64,000 nucleotides of DNA, taken from NCBI GenBank assembly GCA_024655865.1, contig JANLFM010000009.1, positions 1-64,000 of the forward strand, in the 5' to 3' direction. Origin of the DNA: Caldisericota bacterium (lineage in GTDB: Bacteria > Caldisericota > JANLFM01). A program made the position numbers and the translations under genes. The notes under the pieces are model-generated. The model was not told the origin of the DNA, searched no databases, and saw nothing but the letters and a program-made list of their open reading frames with translations. Positions 34,633-48,814 of the stretch are shown here, piece after piece. Numbering within the stretch: the first letter of the stretch is position 1; the number at the start of each line of letters is the position of its first letter.

Positions 34633-35997
34633 ATGAAAATTACGCCATTAGGGGCGGCAGGAGAGGTAACCGGTTCCTCCTTTCTTGTGGAATCCGGAGA
34701 AAAAAAATTTCTTGTTGATTGCGGTCTCTTCCAGGGAGATCCGGAGTCTGAGGAGCGCAACAGGAGCTTTTCCTTTGACCCCAGGGAAATTGAGACCGTT
34801 TTTTTGACCCACGCACACTTAGATCACTGTGGCCGTCTCCCATTGCTTTTCAAGAAAGGCTTCCGGGGAAAGATTTACAGCACGAAGGCCACCCGGGATT
34901 TAGCCCAGTTTATTCTCCTGGATGCTGCTAAGGTACAGGAAGAGGATTTCTTAAGACAATCCAGAAAGAAGAAAAGGGCAGGGGAGGAGGCTCTTCCCCC
35001 TTTGTATTCGGAAGGGGACGTGCTCTTCTCCCTGGCACTCTTTTCCTCTGTTCCCTACAATTCCCCGATTCCTTTAAGCAGCAATTTAAAGGTCACCTTC
35101 CGTCAGTCCGGACACGTTCTGGGTTCGGCTTTCCTCATTTTTGAGGAAAAGGGAAAAAGGGTAGTTTTCTCCGGTGACCTGGGCAACCCTCACCGTAACG
35201 TAGTACCTGATCCGGACCTTCCTCCGGAATGCGACCTGGTATTCTGCGAATCCACCTACGGGGATCGCTCGCACAAGACCCTGGAAGAATCCATCGAGGA
35301 GCTCAAGGAGGCCATTAACTGGGCTTACAACGCCGGAGGAAATGTGGCCATTCCTTCTTTCGCTCTGGAGCGAGCTCAGGATGTCCTCTACTACCTTCGT
35401 AATTTGAGAGAGGAAAAGCAGGTTCCCCAAAATCCAGTTTTCCTGGATAGTCCTCTTTCTATTAATCTCACGGAGGTCTATCAGCACTACATTGAGGAAC
35501 TGGACGAGGAGTTGCGCGCTCTGATTTCTCAAGGAAAGGATCCCTTTCATTTTCCCGGCTTAGAATTTACTCCCACTGTGGAACAATCCCGGGCGATCAA
35601 CCAGAAGAACAGGATAATTGTGATCGCCGGAAGCGGGATGTGTCAGGGAGGAAGGATCCTCCATCATCTAAAGCACAACCTCTGGCGAGAGGATTCGGCA
35701 ATTGTTTTCGTGGGCTATCAAGCCCGCTACACCCTGGGAAGGGCAATAGTGGACGGTGCTAAAAAGGTGCACATCTTTGGCGAGCCCATCGCCGTAAAAG
35801 CAAGGATCTATACCATTAACGGATTCAGCGCTCATGGAGATCAAAGAGTCCTGCTTGGCTGGCTTAAAAGCACGGGAAGGGCGGAAGTTATTTTAATTCA
35901 CGGGGAAGAGAATTCGGCCTTCTCTTTGGCCACAGAGCTCAAAGCCACGAACCGCTCAGTAAAAATTGCGGAGCAGGGAAGGGTTTATGAAATTTGA
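34633..35997 (+). CDS. Metallo-beta-lactamase fold beta-CASP RNA/DNA hydrolase
   Basis: 454-aa nuclease of the MBL/beta-CASP family (CPSF73/YsgX-like group). The zinc motif is THAHLDHCGRLP, followed by AFxxxG-like FRQSGHVLGSAF, CESTYGDR, then the beta-CASP cap with AGSGMCQGGRILHHLKHNL, and the last motif GFSAHGDQ. It lacks the KH domains of archaeal members. The ATG at 34633 gives the family N-terminus MKITPLGAAGEVTGS; the 27 extra codons of the ORF track are unsupported. RNA processing or degradation is likely; substrate unknown. Confidence 0.9.
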   Translation: MKITPLGAAGEVTGSSFLVESGEKKFLVDCGLFQGDPESEERNRSFSFDPREIETVFLTHAHLDHCGRLPLLFKKGFRGKIYSTKATRDLAQFILLDAAKVQEEDFLRQSRKKKRAGEEALPPLYSEGDVLFSLALFSSVPYNSPIPLSSNLKVTFRQSGHVLGSAFLIFEEKGKRVVFSGDLGNPHRNVVPDPDLPPECDLVFCESTYGDRSHKTLEESIEELKEAINWAYNAGGNVAIPSFALERAQDVLYYLRNLREEKQVPQNPVFLDSPLSINLTEVYQHYIEELDEELRALISQGKDPFHFPGLEFTPTVEQSRAINQKNRIIVIAGSGMCQGGRILHHLKHNLWREDSAIVFVGYQARYTLGRAIVDGAKKVHIFGEPIAVKARIYTINGFSAHGDQRVLLGWLKSTGRAEVILIHGEENSAFSLATELKATNRSVKIAEQGRVYEI

Positions 35998-36487
35998 ATC
36001 CCTTAAAGGAAGGTTAATTGTGGGAGTGATTGGGGAGAGGGAAGCCTCGCGGAAAAACTACCTCCTTGCTTTGAGCCTGGGAAGGGGGTTGGCCCAAAAA
36101 GGAGCGATTTTGATCACCGGCGGCTTAGGAGGCGTAATGGAAGCCGCATCGAGAGGCGCCAAAGAAGAGGGAGGGGTCACTTTAGGAATTCTCCCGGGAG
36201 ATAATCCTGAAGAAGCCAACCCCTGGGTAGACGTGCCCATCGTTACAGGAATGGGAGAGGCGCGCAACCTGATTATCGTACGCACTGCCAGGGTGATCGT
36301 GGCCATAGGCGGGGAATTCGGGACGCTTTCGGAGATGGCCTTTGCCTTGAAGATGAGGAAGCCAGTGATTTCCCTGAATTCCTGGATTCCAGAAAGGGAG
36401 AGAGTAAAAGCGGAGACACTTTATCCTGTTTCTACTGTGGAAGAGGCAGTATCCCTGGTCTGGAAGTTGTCCGGCCTTACGGGGTAG
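35987..36487 (+). CDS. TIGR00725/LOG-like Rossmann protein
   Basis: 166-aa protein of the TIGR00725 family, related to the lysine-decarboxylase-like/LOG fold. Marks: VGVIGEREASRKNYLLAL, GGLGGVMEAASRGAKEEGG and GGEFGTLSEMAFAL, the last matching the PGGxGTxxE nucleotide motif of LOG. The ATG at 35987 is nested in the last codons of the beta-CASP gene and has GGGAAGGG before it, against an upstream TTG in the ORF track. It ends two bases from the convergent gatB stop. Function uncharacterised; phosphoribohydrolase activity possible. Confidence 0.82.
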   Translation: MKFESLKGRLIVGVIGEREASRKNYLLALSLGRGLAQKGAILITGGLGGVMEAASRGAKEEGGVTLGILPGDNPEEANPWVDVPIVTGMGEARNLIIVRTARVIVAIGGEFGTLSEMAFALKMRKPVISLNSWIPERERVKAETLYPVSTVEEAVSLVWKLSGLTG

Positions 36488-36489
36488 TT

Positions 36490-37911
36490 TTATTCTCTTA
36501 AGAGGAGTTCCTTAAGGATCCGGTTTAAAATCTCGGGATTGGCTTTACCCCCGGAGAGCTTCATTACTTTCCCCACGAAAAATCCGAAGAGCTGTTCTTT
36601 CCCCTGTCGATACTGGCTAACCTGATCGGGATTCTCCTTGATTACTTCCTCCGCCCATTTTTTAATCAGCACAGGATCGGAAATCTGAGCGAGACCCCTT
36701 CTCTCGATGATTTCCCGGGCACCATCACCGGTCTGGAGCATTTCCTCGATTACCATCTTTCCTATCTTGGAGGAGATAGTTCCCTCCTTGAGAACCGTCA
36801 GAAATTCCACCAACCCTTCTGGAGAAAGAGGGACCTCAATGATGCTCAGGTTTCTGGCGTTCAGGTATTTCATTACTTCGGAGAGGAGCCAGTTGGCTAC
36901 TTCTTTGCCCGGTGCCCCCAGAGAAAGGCAGGAATCGAAAAAGTTGGCCAGTTCGGGGTTATTGGCGATAGTAGCGGCCTCTTGTGGAAAAAGCCCCAGC
37001 TCCTTGTACCTTTTTCTTTTATCTTCGGGCAGCTCGGGCATGCGACTCCTTACCTCCTCTATCCAGGGAGGGTCAATTTTTAAAGGAACCAGGTCTGGTT
37101 CAGGGAAGTAGCGGTAGTCCTCGGCTTCCTCCTTGGTCCTCATAGAAAGGGTGACTCCGGCACGCTCGTCATAATGCCTGGTTTCCTGAATCACCTGCCC
37201 CTTTTCTTTGAGAACCTCCTCTTGCCTTTTTATTTCGTATTCCAGCGCTTTCCTAACGGAATGGAAGGAATTCAGGTTTTTGATCTCGGTTCTTGTTCCT
37301 CTCTCAAGGGAGATGTTTACATCACAGCGCAGCGCGCCCTCCTCCATATTAGCCGTGGATACCCCAAGGGTGCGCAGGATGGAGCGCAGTTCCATGAGAT
37401 AAAGGGTAGCTTCCTGGGGGGAGGAGATATCCGGCCGAGAGACGATCTCTAAAAGCGGTACCCCGGAACGGTTGAAGTCAATCAGGGAGTAGCCGCTAGT
37501 GCGCGATATGCTCTCGCCATGAATCATTTTGGCTGTATCCTCTTCCATGTGTACTCTCTGGATGCCGATTCTCTTTTCCCCCTCCTCGGTCTCAATGATT
37601 AAATAACCGTTCCGAGAGAATGGGAGATCGTACTGCGAAATTTGATAACCCTTGGGAAGGTCAGGGTAAAAGTAATTTTTCCTGTGAAACTGGGAAAAGG
37701 GCTGAATCTCGCAGTGCAGTGCTAAGGCCACAGCGATGGTGTATTCCACCGCCTGGCGATTCAAAACGGGAAGCGAACCGGGAAGCCCTAAACAGACCGG
37801 GCAGACTAGAGTGTTAGGTTCTGCTTTGAACTCCACGGGACAGGAGCAGAACATCTTGCTCCGGGTCTTCAGCTGGACATGAACTTCCAATCCGATCGTG
37901 GGCTTAAGCAC
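36490..37911 (-). CDS. gatB: Asp-tRNA(Asn)/Glu-tRNA(Gln) amidotransferase subunit B
   Basis: 473-aa GatB. N-terminal catalytic core with [19 protein letters not shown] and [15 protein letters not shown] (zinc cysteines) and the [14 protein letters not shown] motif; C-terminal helical YqeY/tail domain. Transfers the ammonia made by GatA onto Glu-tRNA(Gln)/Asp-tRNA(Asn) after ATP activation. It overlaps gatA by eight bases. Length is normal. Confidence 0.96.
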   Translation of the reverse strand: MLKPTIGLEVHVQLKTRSKMFCSCPVEFKAEPNTLVCPVCLGLPGSLPVLNRQAVEYTIAVALALHCEIQPFSQFHRKNYFYPDLPKGYQISQYDLPFSRNGYLIIETEEGEKRIGIQRVHMEEDTAKMIHGESISRTSGYSLIDFNRSGVPLLEIVSRPDISSPQEATLYLMELRSILRTLGVSTANMEEGALRCDVNISLERGTRTEIKNLNSFHSVRKALEYEIKRQEEVLKEKGQVIQETRHYDERAGVTLSMRTKEEAEDYRYFPEPDLVPLKIDPPWIEEVRSRMPELPEDKRKRYKELGLFPQEAATIANNPELANFFDSCLSLGAPGKEVANWLLSEVMKYLNARNLSIIEVPLSPEGLVEFLTVLKEGTISSKIGKMVIEEMLQTGDGAREIIERRGLAQISDPVLIKKWAEEVIKENPDQVSQYRQGKEQLFGFFVGKVMKLSGGKANPEILNRILKELLLRE

Positions 37912-39373
37912 TTAACTCCTCCACAATGGGCGGTTTGAGGTTTGAGAGCCCTGATTCCCTTTCAAAAAGGTAAGAGGCCTTAAATATCAGGGACTCCGAT
38001 AAGGCAGGGCCCACAATTTGCATCCCAACGGGCAAGCCGTTTTTCAAAGCAATAGGGATGGAGATGGCGGGCAGGCCGGCCAGGCTGATAGGAATGGTAT
38101 AAAGATCGGACATGTACATAGACAGGGGGTCCTGGACTTTTTCCCCTAATTTAAAGGGCAGAGTGGGGGACGTGGGTAGGGCAATCAGGTCTACTTTGCG
38201 GAAAGCCTTCTGGAAATCCTGGCTAATCAGGGTGCGCACTTTTTGCGCTTTCACGTAGAAGGCGTCCCGGTACCCCAAAGAAAGGGCGAAAGTTCCCAGC
38301 ATAATCCTCCTTTTGACCTCAGCTCCGAACCCCTCGCCCCTCGTTTTCTTGTAAAGGGAGATAAGGTTCTCTTCACCTTTGGCTCTCAACCCAAAGCGGA
38401 TGCCATCGTATCGGGCCAGGTTTGCAGAGGCCTCGGCGGGAGCAATCAGGTAATAGGTGGGAATCCCGTAGGAGGCGTGGGGCAAGGAGACCTCTTCAAT
38501 CGCGAAACCAGCGCGCTCAAAAATCTCGAGCGCATCCTCAAAGGCTTCTTTAACTTCAGGAGTCAATCCTTCCTGGAGCAGGTCCCAGGGAACGCCGATG
38601 CGCAGGGTTCCTACTGGGGAATCCAGTTCTTTTGAATAGGAGGGCACAGGCTCCGGTAACGAGGTAGAGTCGCGAGGATCGTGCCCAGAAATCACTTCCG
38701 TGAGCAGAGCAAGGTCAGGCACATTGCGGGCGAATGTGCCGATCTGATCAAGAGAAGAGGCGAAGGCCACCAGTCCGTAGCGAGAGACTCGGCCATAGGT
38801 GGGCTTCATTCCGAAAATGCCGCAGAAGCTCGCGGGCTGGCGCACGGAACCCCCCGTGTCTGATCCCAGGGCGAGAAAAACCTGGTAGGAGGCCACGCTT
38901 GTCGCAGATCCCCCAGATGATCCCCCGGGAACCCTCTCTATGTCCCAGGGATTTGCCGTTTTGAAGAAGGCTGAATTCTCAGTAGAGGAGCCCATGGCGA
39001 ACTCATCGCAGTTAGTTTTACCGATAATAATCGCACCCGCGCGCTCCAGCTTCTCCACCACAGTAGCGTCATAAGGAGGAAGAAAATTTTCCAGGATCCG
39101 GGACCCACAGGTGGTCGTCATCCTGCGCGTGCAGATGTTGTCTTTTACAGCAACGGGAATCCCGGCAAGGGGACCGACTTCCTCTCCCTTTTTGAGCTTT
39201 TCCTCGAGCATTAGAGCTTTTGCCAGTGCACCTTCGGGATCGAGTACAAGAAAGGAACGTAGCTTTCCCTCTAATTTCTGGGCCCATTCGAGCGTTGCTT
39301 GAATGACCTCGACAGGGGATAAATTTCTCTCCCGGATTTCCTTCAGGATCTTATGAGCTGGTTGGAAGATCAA
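37904..39373 (-). CDS. gatA: Asp-tRNA(Asn)/Glu-tRNA(Gln) amidotransferase subunit A
   Basis: 489-aa amidase-signature enzyme. The Ser-cisSer-Lys triad is visible as K in IPVAVKDNI and the serines in [37 protein letters not shown] follows. Supplies ammonia from glutamine for the transamidation. It overlaps gatC by four bases. Confidence 0.96.
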   Translation of the reverse strand: MIFQPAHKILKEIRERNLSPVEVIQATLEWAQKLEGKLRSFLVLDPEGALAKALMLEEKLKKGEEVGPLAGIPVAVKDNICTRRMTTTCGSRILENFLPPYDATVVEKLERAGAIIIGKTNCDEFAMGSSTENSAFFKTANPWDIERVPGGSSGGSATSVASYQVFLALGSDTGGSVRQPASFCGIFGMKPTYGRVSRYGLVAFASSLDQIGTFARNVPDLALLTEVISGHDPRDSTSLPEPVPSYSKELDSPVGTLRIGVPWDLLQEGLTPEVKEAFEDALEIFERAGFAIEEVSLPHASYGIPTYYLIAPAEASANLARYDGIRFGLRAKGEENLISLYKKTRGEGFGAEVKRRIMLGTFALSLGYRDAFYVKAQKVRTLISQDFQKAFRKVDLIALPTSPTLPFKLGEKVQDPLSMYMSDLYTIPISLAGLPAISIPIALKNGLPVGMQIVGPALSESLIFKASYLFERESGLSNLKPPIVEELSA

Positions 39374-39662
39374 TCCTCTGCCTCCAGGATAGTGGGAATT
39401 TTGAAAAATCCTGATTCTTCTTCCGGGGCGTTCTTTAGAGCTTCCTCTCTGGGAAGCGTGGGACCAGGATTATCCTCACGCATCACGTTGTAGAGGGGAA
39501 GGATGCCGGAAGTGGGGGGGACGTTTTCCGTGTCCAGCTCGGAAATCCGGGCGAAATGATCGAGGAGCTCTACCATCTGCTGGTAAAATTGCTTTAACTC
39601 CTCCTCGGAAAATTCCAGACGGGCAAGGTGAGCGATGTGCTTTACGATTTCTAAAGTGATCT

Positions 39663-39666
<4 letters not shown>
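39370..39666 (-). CDS. gatC: Asp-tRNA(Asn)/Glu-tRNA(Gln) amidotransferase subunit C
   Basis: 98-aa GatC. Start MKITLEIVKHIAHLARLEFSEEE and the conserved VPPTSGILPLYNVMREDNP belt are typical. It stabilises the GatA-GatB complex. The gene overlaps the upstream membrane protein gene by four bases. Confidence 0.95.
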
Positions 39667-43388
<3,722 letters not shown>

Positions 43389-43402
<14 letters not shown>

Positions 43403-45458
43403 GATTTCCTCCTCGTTTTTTGATTATCCTTGCGTCTCCTATTAAAACTCCTTTTTCCAGGAGGAATACCGGGTTTAAATCCATCTCCTCAATTTCGGGG
43501 TAAAGGAAGGGCATAAGGGAGACTTTTATAAGGAGATCGATTAAAGACTCCAGATCGCAGGGTTTCTGTCCTCTTGCCCCCCTCAGGATTTGGGAAAGTT
43601 TTGTTCCTTCGACCAGAGAGAAAGCATCTTCCCGGTCCAGCGGTGCTAATTTTAAGGAGAGATCCCGCACGATCTCGGTGAAAATTCCCCCCAGGCCGAA
43701 AGCGACCACGGGACCAAACTGTGGATCCCGGTAAATCCCTACTAAAGCCTCATGGAGCGGATGGATCATGGGGAAAAGGGTGACCCCTAAAAAACGCATT
43801 CCTGCGGCTACTTCCTTTAACCTGCGGAAACTATCTTGAGCACCAGCCTGATCCCTGATGTTGAGGATAACGCCTCCCAGGTCTGATTTATGGATAACGT
43901 CCGGCGAGACCACCTTCATCACCACGGGGTAACCTATTTCCTCTGCAGCCTCTGAGACTTCCTCCTCGTCCCTTGCGAAGCGAAACTCGGGAACAGGTAG
44001 GCTATTTTCTTTGAGAAATTGGAACACTTCGGGCTCCAGCTCGGGAAATTTCCAGCTTATCCCTTTTCTTTTAGGTTCAGGCGGGGGCAAGGGCTCCTTT
44101 ATTTTTGCCTTTCGCGCTTCGTACTCGCTCATCCAGTAAATTACCTTGATCGCTCTTTCCCCGGTGAGGAAATTGGGAATCCCGTTCTGCTTCAGGAAGC
44201 GCACTCCCTCTTCCACGGTTTTTCCCGCAAGGAAACTGGCCAGGATCGGTTTCCCGGTTTCCCGAAAGGCATCCACAATCCCGCGCGCCAGGGCTACGGA
44301 ATCCAGGAAAGGCGTACCTACGTTGATGGCAATCGCGGCATCATAGCCTGGAAACTCGCCGGTTTCTGTTAATCCCAAAATCAGGCTGCGGCGGAAGTTC
44401 TCCTCCGTCCCCTCAACGGTCAAATCCACAGGGTTTTTCAGGGAGCACCTCTCGGAAAGGATCTGTCCTAACTTTTCCTTCAGGGGAGGCGTTGGTTCTG
44501 AGACTTCCAGGCCAAGCTCTTCCGCTTTGTCCGCAGTGAGCACTCCCGGTCCTCCAGAGTTTGTGACGATAAAGACCCTCTTTCCTTTCACGGAGGGAAG
44601 GGTGGAGAATCCCTTGCAGAGGTCGAACATTTCCTCAATTCCTTCCACACGGATGGCACCGGTCTCTTTGATAGCAGCGTCGAAGACCTCATCCGATCCT
44701 GCCATGGAGCCCGTGTGAGACAGAGTAGCCCTTTGCCCGGCCTGTGATTTTCCAGATTTGATCACCACCAGAGGTTTACGCTGGGAAACCTTTCTCATGG
44801 CCTCAAGGAGTTTCCTCCCCCTCCTGGCGCTTTCCAGATAAAGGGCGACCACCCTGGTTTCAGGGTCCTCTCTCAAGTAGTCCAAAAGTTCAAGATCATC
44901 GATATCAGCACCGTTCCCGTAGCTCACGAATTTAGAAAAGCCCAGCCCCTGTTCCTCTGCCCAGGAAAGTACTGCTCCTCCTAAGGCTCCGCTTTGGGAG
45001 ATGAAAGCCGTGCATCCTGAAGGGGGTCTGGTTTCCAGGGTGGCGAAAAGTTTGTGGCTTGTATTCACGATTCCCGCGCAGTTGGGCCCCACAAAGCGTA
45101 GGGAGTACTTTTTGGCAATTCTGAGGAGCTCTTTTTCCCCCTCCACGTTCCCGATTTCCGAAAAGCCCGCGGAAATGATCACAGCATCTTTCACGCCGTT
45201 TTTGCCGCAATCCTCAAGCACTTCCTTCACAGTAAAAGCAGGGGAGGCGATGACCACTAAATCCAGCTCTTCCCCGATTTCCCCCGCGGAGCGAAAGCCG
45301 GGGACTGATAATGCTCCTTGGCCTTTAGGATTCAAGGCGTAGACTTTCTCAAAACCGCCCTCTAAGAGCTGCTTGATTAAAAAGTAACCCAATTTGCCCT
45401 CGGAGACCGAACCTGCTACAGCCACCGAGCGGGGGTAGAAAAGTTCTTTAAAGCTCAT
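43389..45458 (-). CDS. ADP-forming acyl-CoA synthetase (fused alpha-beta)
   Basis: 689-aa enzyme making acid, CoA and ATP from acyl-CoA, ADP and phosphate. N-terminal CoA-binding domain (FYPRSVAVAGSVSEGKLGY), succinyl-CoA-ligase-like domain with the phosphohistidine loop ATLSHTGSMAGSDEV, then from ~480 an ATP-grasp domain (EIGYPVVMKVVSPDVIHKSD). It is the fused form found in Chloroflexota, some Bacillota and protists; archaea often split it. It overlaps iorB by four bases. The context points to aryl-acetyl-CoA esters as substrates, giving substrate-level phosphorylation. Confidence 0.92.
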
Positions 45459-46069
45459 AATTCCAGATTATAACCTGCTTTCAGGGCAAAGAGGTTCCTT
45501 GAGGTGAACCGCTTAAAGCGATTCTTCAGAGCTTCCTCCACAGCGGAAAAGGTTACCACTTTTCCCAGAGAGGTTCTCCTCAGGGCGATCCCTAAAAGGA
45601 AGATATTGTCAGGAGCCGGGTTTCCTTCAAAATCAGCGAGGAGGGAGGGAGAGACAACGATGAATTTCCCCTGAGCGGTTTGAACCTGTTCCTTAACCAC
45701 CTCTAATTCCGGATAGAAGGCCTGGCCGAGCATAACCGCGGTGGGCGCCCAGATATAGTCCCAGAGGAGGAAATCCCCTCCGGGCTTCAAATACCTGACA
45801 GCTTTCAGGGACTCCGAGCGCTCCATGGCCAATACCAGGTGGGCACCCTTTTCTGGAATGGCTGGCCCCACGAGGTCCTTTCCAATCCTGAGCTGGGCTT
45901 TTACGAAGCCTCCCCTCTGGGCCATGCCTTTTGTGGGGTAGAAATTCACGGGGATACCCTGAAGGTTAACGGCCTGGGAGACGATTTCCCCGATTGTCAG
46001 GATTCCCTGTCCACCCACTCCCACAAGATAGATGTTGTAGGGATATTCTGGATTCCCGATCGCTTGCAT
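45455..46069 (-). CDS. iorB: Indolepyruvate:ferredoxin oxidoreductase beta subunit
   Basis: 204-aa gamma-type pyruvate:ferredoxin oxidoreductase domain: YNIYLVGVGGQGILTIGEIVSQ and FYPTKGMAQRGGFVKAQLRIG are family marks. The ORF in the track is 73 codons longer, running back into iorA in another frame. The ATG at 46069 lies seven bases after GAGAGGAGG and two bases after the iorA stop, so it is the start. Confidence 0.92.
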   Translation of the reverse strand: MQAIGNPEYPYNIYLVGVGGQGILTIGEIVSQAVNLQGIPVNFYPTKGMAQRGGFVKAQLRIGKDLVGPAIPEKGAHLVLAMERSESLKAVRYLKPGGDFLLWDYIWAPTAVMLGQAFYPELEVVKEQVQTAQGKFIVVSPSLLADFEGNPAPDNIFLLGIALRRTSLGKVVTFSAVEEALKNRFKRFTSRNLFALKAGYNLEL

Positions 46070-46071
46070 GA

Positions 46072-47949
46072 TCAGGCCTCCTCTCTTTCTAAGGCCTTGT
46101 ACCCGCAGGTGAAAAGGCACAACCCGCACCCGTTGCATAAAGTCTGGTCTATTTCCATAGCCTTTTCCCCGATGCTCAGGGCCGGGCACCCCGTAATCGT
46201 GAGACACGATTTGCAGAGGGTGCACTTTTCTGGATTTACCTGTACTTTTCCTGTCCTTTCCCCTCTCCTCATAGCCTGGATGGCGCACTCCCTGCGGGCA
46301 AGGATCACCTTCACTCCTTCTAACTTCAGGGCCTTTAAGATAATTTCGCTCATCTTCCGGTAATCGTAGGGATCCACCACCCAGAAATTCTCTACCCCTA
46401 ATCCGGGAATCAATTTCTCCAGATCTACCCTTCTTGATCCTTGAGGCAAAAATTTTTCACTGGTCCCGGGATTGAACTGCATTCCGGTCATGGCTGTCCA
46501 GCCGTTATCCATGACGATTAAGGTGAGGGGAACCTGATATTGGATGGCGTTGATTAAAGGGGGAATGCCCGCGTGGAAAAAGGTGGAATCGCCGATCGTG
46601 GCGATCACTGGTGAATTTATGCCCGCATGCACATAACCCTGGGCGATGCCAATGCTTGCTCCCATGGAGACCTCGTTCCAGACAGTGTTAAAAGGGGGGT
46701 TCATCCCCAGAATTGTGCACCCGATGTCTCCGGTAACCATTACCTGATCCTTTTTAAAACCGGCTTTTCTAATTCCGTTATTTATGGCCATGAAAGTTCC
46801 GCGATGAGGGCAACCTGCACAGACGGTGATCGGACGAGGAGCTGCCAGCTTTTCTGCCTGAATTCCGTAAAAAAGCTCAGGGGGAATCTTGAGGCCAAGG
46901 GCAGCGCTGATCCCGAATAATACCTCGCGCACGCTGTAATCCCCGATGCGCTCTAAAGTTCCGTCCAGTTTCCCCACGATCTTTCTTCTAAGCCCCAGTT
47001 TGTGGGCGAGGAGGATCAGGTTCTTCTCCATGTAAGGTTCCAGTTCCTCTAAGACCAGGATCAATTCGGAGTTTTCAAGAAGGAGCTTGGCCTCCTCTTC
47101 CGGGAAGGGATTGACCGAAACCACCTTCAAAATTGAGACCTCCTCAGGATCCAGCCCAAATTGAGAAGCCAGAAGAAGCCCCTCTTCCAGGTAAGAGTAG
47201 GAGACACCGCTAGCCAGAATTCCCAATTTGCCCCTTTTCTTGGAGAGCGAAAGTTCGTTCAGCCTCATTTCCCTGACGAGCTCTTTTGATTTTTCCAGGC
47301 GCTGGATCAGGTCCCTGTGCTGGGCCATGCAGATTAGAGCTCCGGCTTTGGTATACTTCTGGATATCCCTTTCGAGGAGAATCTCCCTTTCCAGGGGGAG
47401 GTAATATGGTAACTCCAGCTCCACCGGGGCATGGGATTGAGAAACTGCTGTGGTTAGCCTCAGAAAAACAGGGCTTTTTGTTTTCTCTGACAGTTCGAAG
47501 GCTTTGGGCACAAGTAGATAGGCTTCTTTAACGGAACACGCCTCGAGCATGGGGAGGTCGGACATAAAAGCGAAGCCCCTGGTATCCTGCTCGGCCATCC
47601 CCGCGCTCACTCCGGGGTCATCGGCCACATAAATCACCAGGCCCCCGTTGATTCCCGAGTAGGCTATGGAGATAACGGAATCGAAAGCCACATTCAAACC
47701 TGACATCTTCATGGTTACGAGAGCCCTCTGACCTGCCCAGGCTGCTCCCGCTGCGATCTCAAAGGCCACTTTTTCGTTTGTGCTCCACTCCACATGGACC
47801 CCTTTTTCCTTCCAGAGTTCCGGATGGGAAAGGAGGAAACCAATAGCTTCTGAGGATGGGGTTCCTGGATATCCTGTGATTACTTTCGCTCCGGCCCTGA
47901 GTGCTCCCAGCGCCAGAGCCTCATTCCCGGTGACGATTTCTTTGCTCAA
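46072..47949 (-). CDS. iorA: Indolepyruvate:ferredoxin oxidoreductase alpha subunit
   Basis: 625-aa TPP enzyme oxidatively decarboxylating arylpyruvates to aryl-acetyl-CoA with ferredoxin. N-terminal pyrimidine-binding domain (GNEALALGALRAGAKVITGYPGTPSSE, shown in part), core TPP region VTGDIGCTILGMNPP, and a C-terminal two-cluster ferredoxin domain with CTLCKSC...CP and CNGCGLC...C. Start is TTG, seven bases after GGAGGG. It heads the operon iorA-iorB-synthetase-aminotransferase. Confidence 0.94.
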   Translation of the reverse strand: MSKEIVTGNEALALGALRAGAKVITGYPGTPSSEAIGFLLSHPELWKEKGVHVEWSTNEKVAFEIAAGAAWAGQRALVTMKMSGLNVAFDSVISIAYSGINGGLVIYVADDPGVSAGMAEQDTRGFAFMSDLPMLEACSVKEAYLLVPKAFELSEKTKSPVFLRLTTAVSQSHAPVELELPYYLPLEREILLERDIQKYTKAGALICMAQHRDLIQRLEKSKELVREMRLNELSLSKKRGKLGILASGVSYSYLEEGLLLASQFGLDPEEVSILKVVSVNPFPEEEAKLLLENSELILVLEELEPYMEKNLILLAHKLGLRRKIVGKLDGTLERIGDYSVREVLFGISAALGLKIPPELFYGIQAEKLAAPRPITVCAGCPHRGTFMAINNGIRKAGFKKDQVMVTGDIGCTILGMNPPFNTVWNEVSMGASIGIAQGYVHAGINSPVIATIGDSTFFHAGIPPLINAIQYQVPLTLIVMDNGWTAMTGMQFNPGTSEKFLPQGSRRVDLEKLIPGLGVENFWVVDPYDYRKMSEIILKALKLEGVKVILARRECAIQAMRRGERTGKVQVNPEKCTLCKSCLTITGCPALSIGEKAMEIDQTLCNGCGLCLFTCGYKALEREEA

Positions 47950-48061
47950 GAAATGCCCTCCGAATTAAGGTTTCTATCGCTAACAGACTATTACAAGTCT
48001 AAGGATTTTTGGAATCAATAGTCAACACCCAGGGGCGCTACTTTAGGGGTATAAAAGGGGA

Positions 48062-48814
48062 TCAGCCTAAGGATAAACCTCCGTCGATGATAAAAACCTG
48101 CCCGGTGATATAGGATGCCCGTGAGGAAGCCAGGAAACAAACTAGATCGGCTACCTCCTGGGCCTGACAGGCCCGTGAGAGAGGAATTCGACCAAGGTAT
48201 TTTTCCCTTAGGGAGGAAGGAAGGCTGAAGGTCATTTCCGTTTCCACAAATCCAGGAGCTACAACATTGACCAGAATCTGGCGGCGGGCTAACTCCCTGG
48301 CCAGAGAGCGAGAAAACCCCACGATTCCTTGCTTACAAGCAGCGTAAATGCTTTGTCCCGCTGAACCGATAACACCAATAACGGAGGAAATATTGATGAT
48401 CCTTCCCTCCTGCTGGCGAAGGAGATATCTGAGTGAAGCGCGGGTAGTGTAAATTGTGCCAAGAAGGTTAACTTCAACCTGGCGAGCGATTTCCTCCTCC
48501 GGAGCTTTAAGGAGCAAGTTATCCAGGGAGAGGCCAGCATTGTTCACAAGAATGTCCAGGCGGCCAAAGTGATTCATCACTCCCTGGAGCATGACCTCCA
48601 CTTCCTTGGGTCGGGAGACATCGGCTCGGAAAGCCCGGGCTTCTTTGCTTTCTTTCAATAAAGAGGCTACCACCTCCTGGGCTTCTTTCTCGTGAGAACA
48701 AAAATTAATAGCAACCCGGGCTCCTTCTTTCCCTAAGGATAAAGCGATAGCTTTTCCGATCCCCCTTGAGGCACCTGTCACTAAGGCTACTTTTCCTTCA
48801 AGACCTAATTCCAT
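48062..48814 (-). CDS. fabG: 3-oxoacyl-ACP reductase
   Basis: 250-aa short-chain dehydrogenase. TGASRGIGKA for NADPH, NNAG, the catalytic Ser in INISSVIGVIG and YxxxK as YAACK. It directly follows fabF (no gap) as last gene of the fatty-acid cluster, which supports FabG over a generic SDR. Confidence 0.93.
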   Translation of the reverse strand: MELGLEGKVALVTGASRGIGKAIALSLGKEGARVAINFCSHEKEAQEVVASLLKESKEARAFRADVSRPKEVEVMLQGVMNHFGRLDILVNNAGLSLDNLLLKAPEEEIARQVEVNLLGTIYTTRASLRYLLRQQEGRIINISSVIGVIGSAGQSIYAACKQGIVGFSRSLARELARRQILVNVVAPGFVETEMTFSLPSSLREKYLGRIPLSRACQAQEVADLVCFLASSRASYITGQVFIIDGGLSLG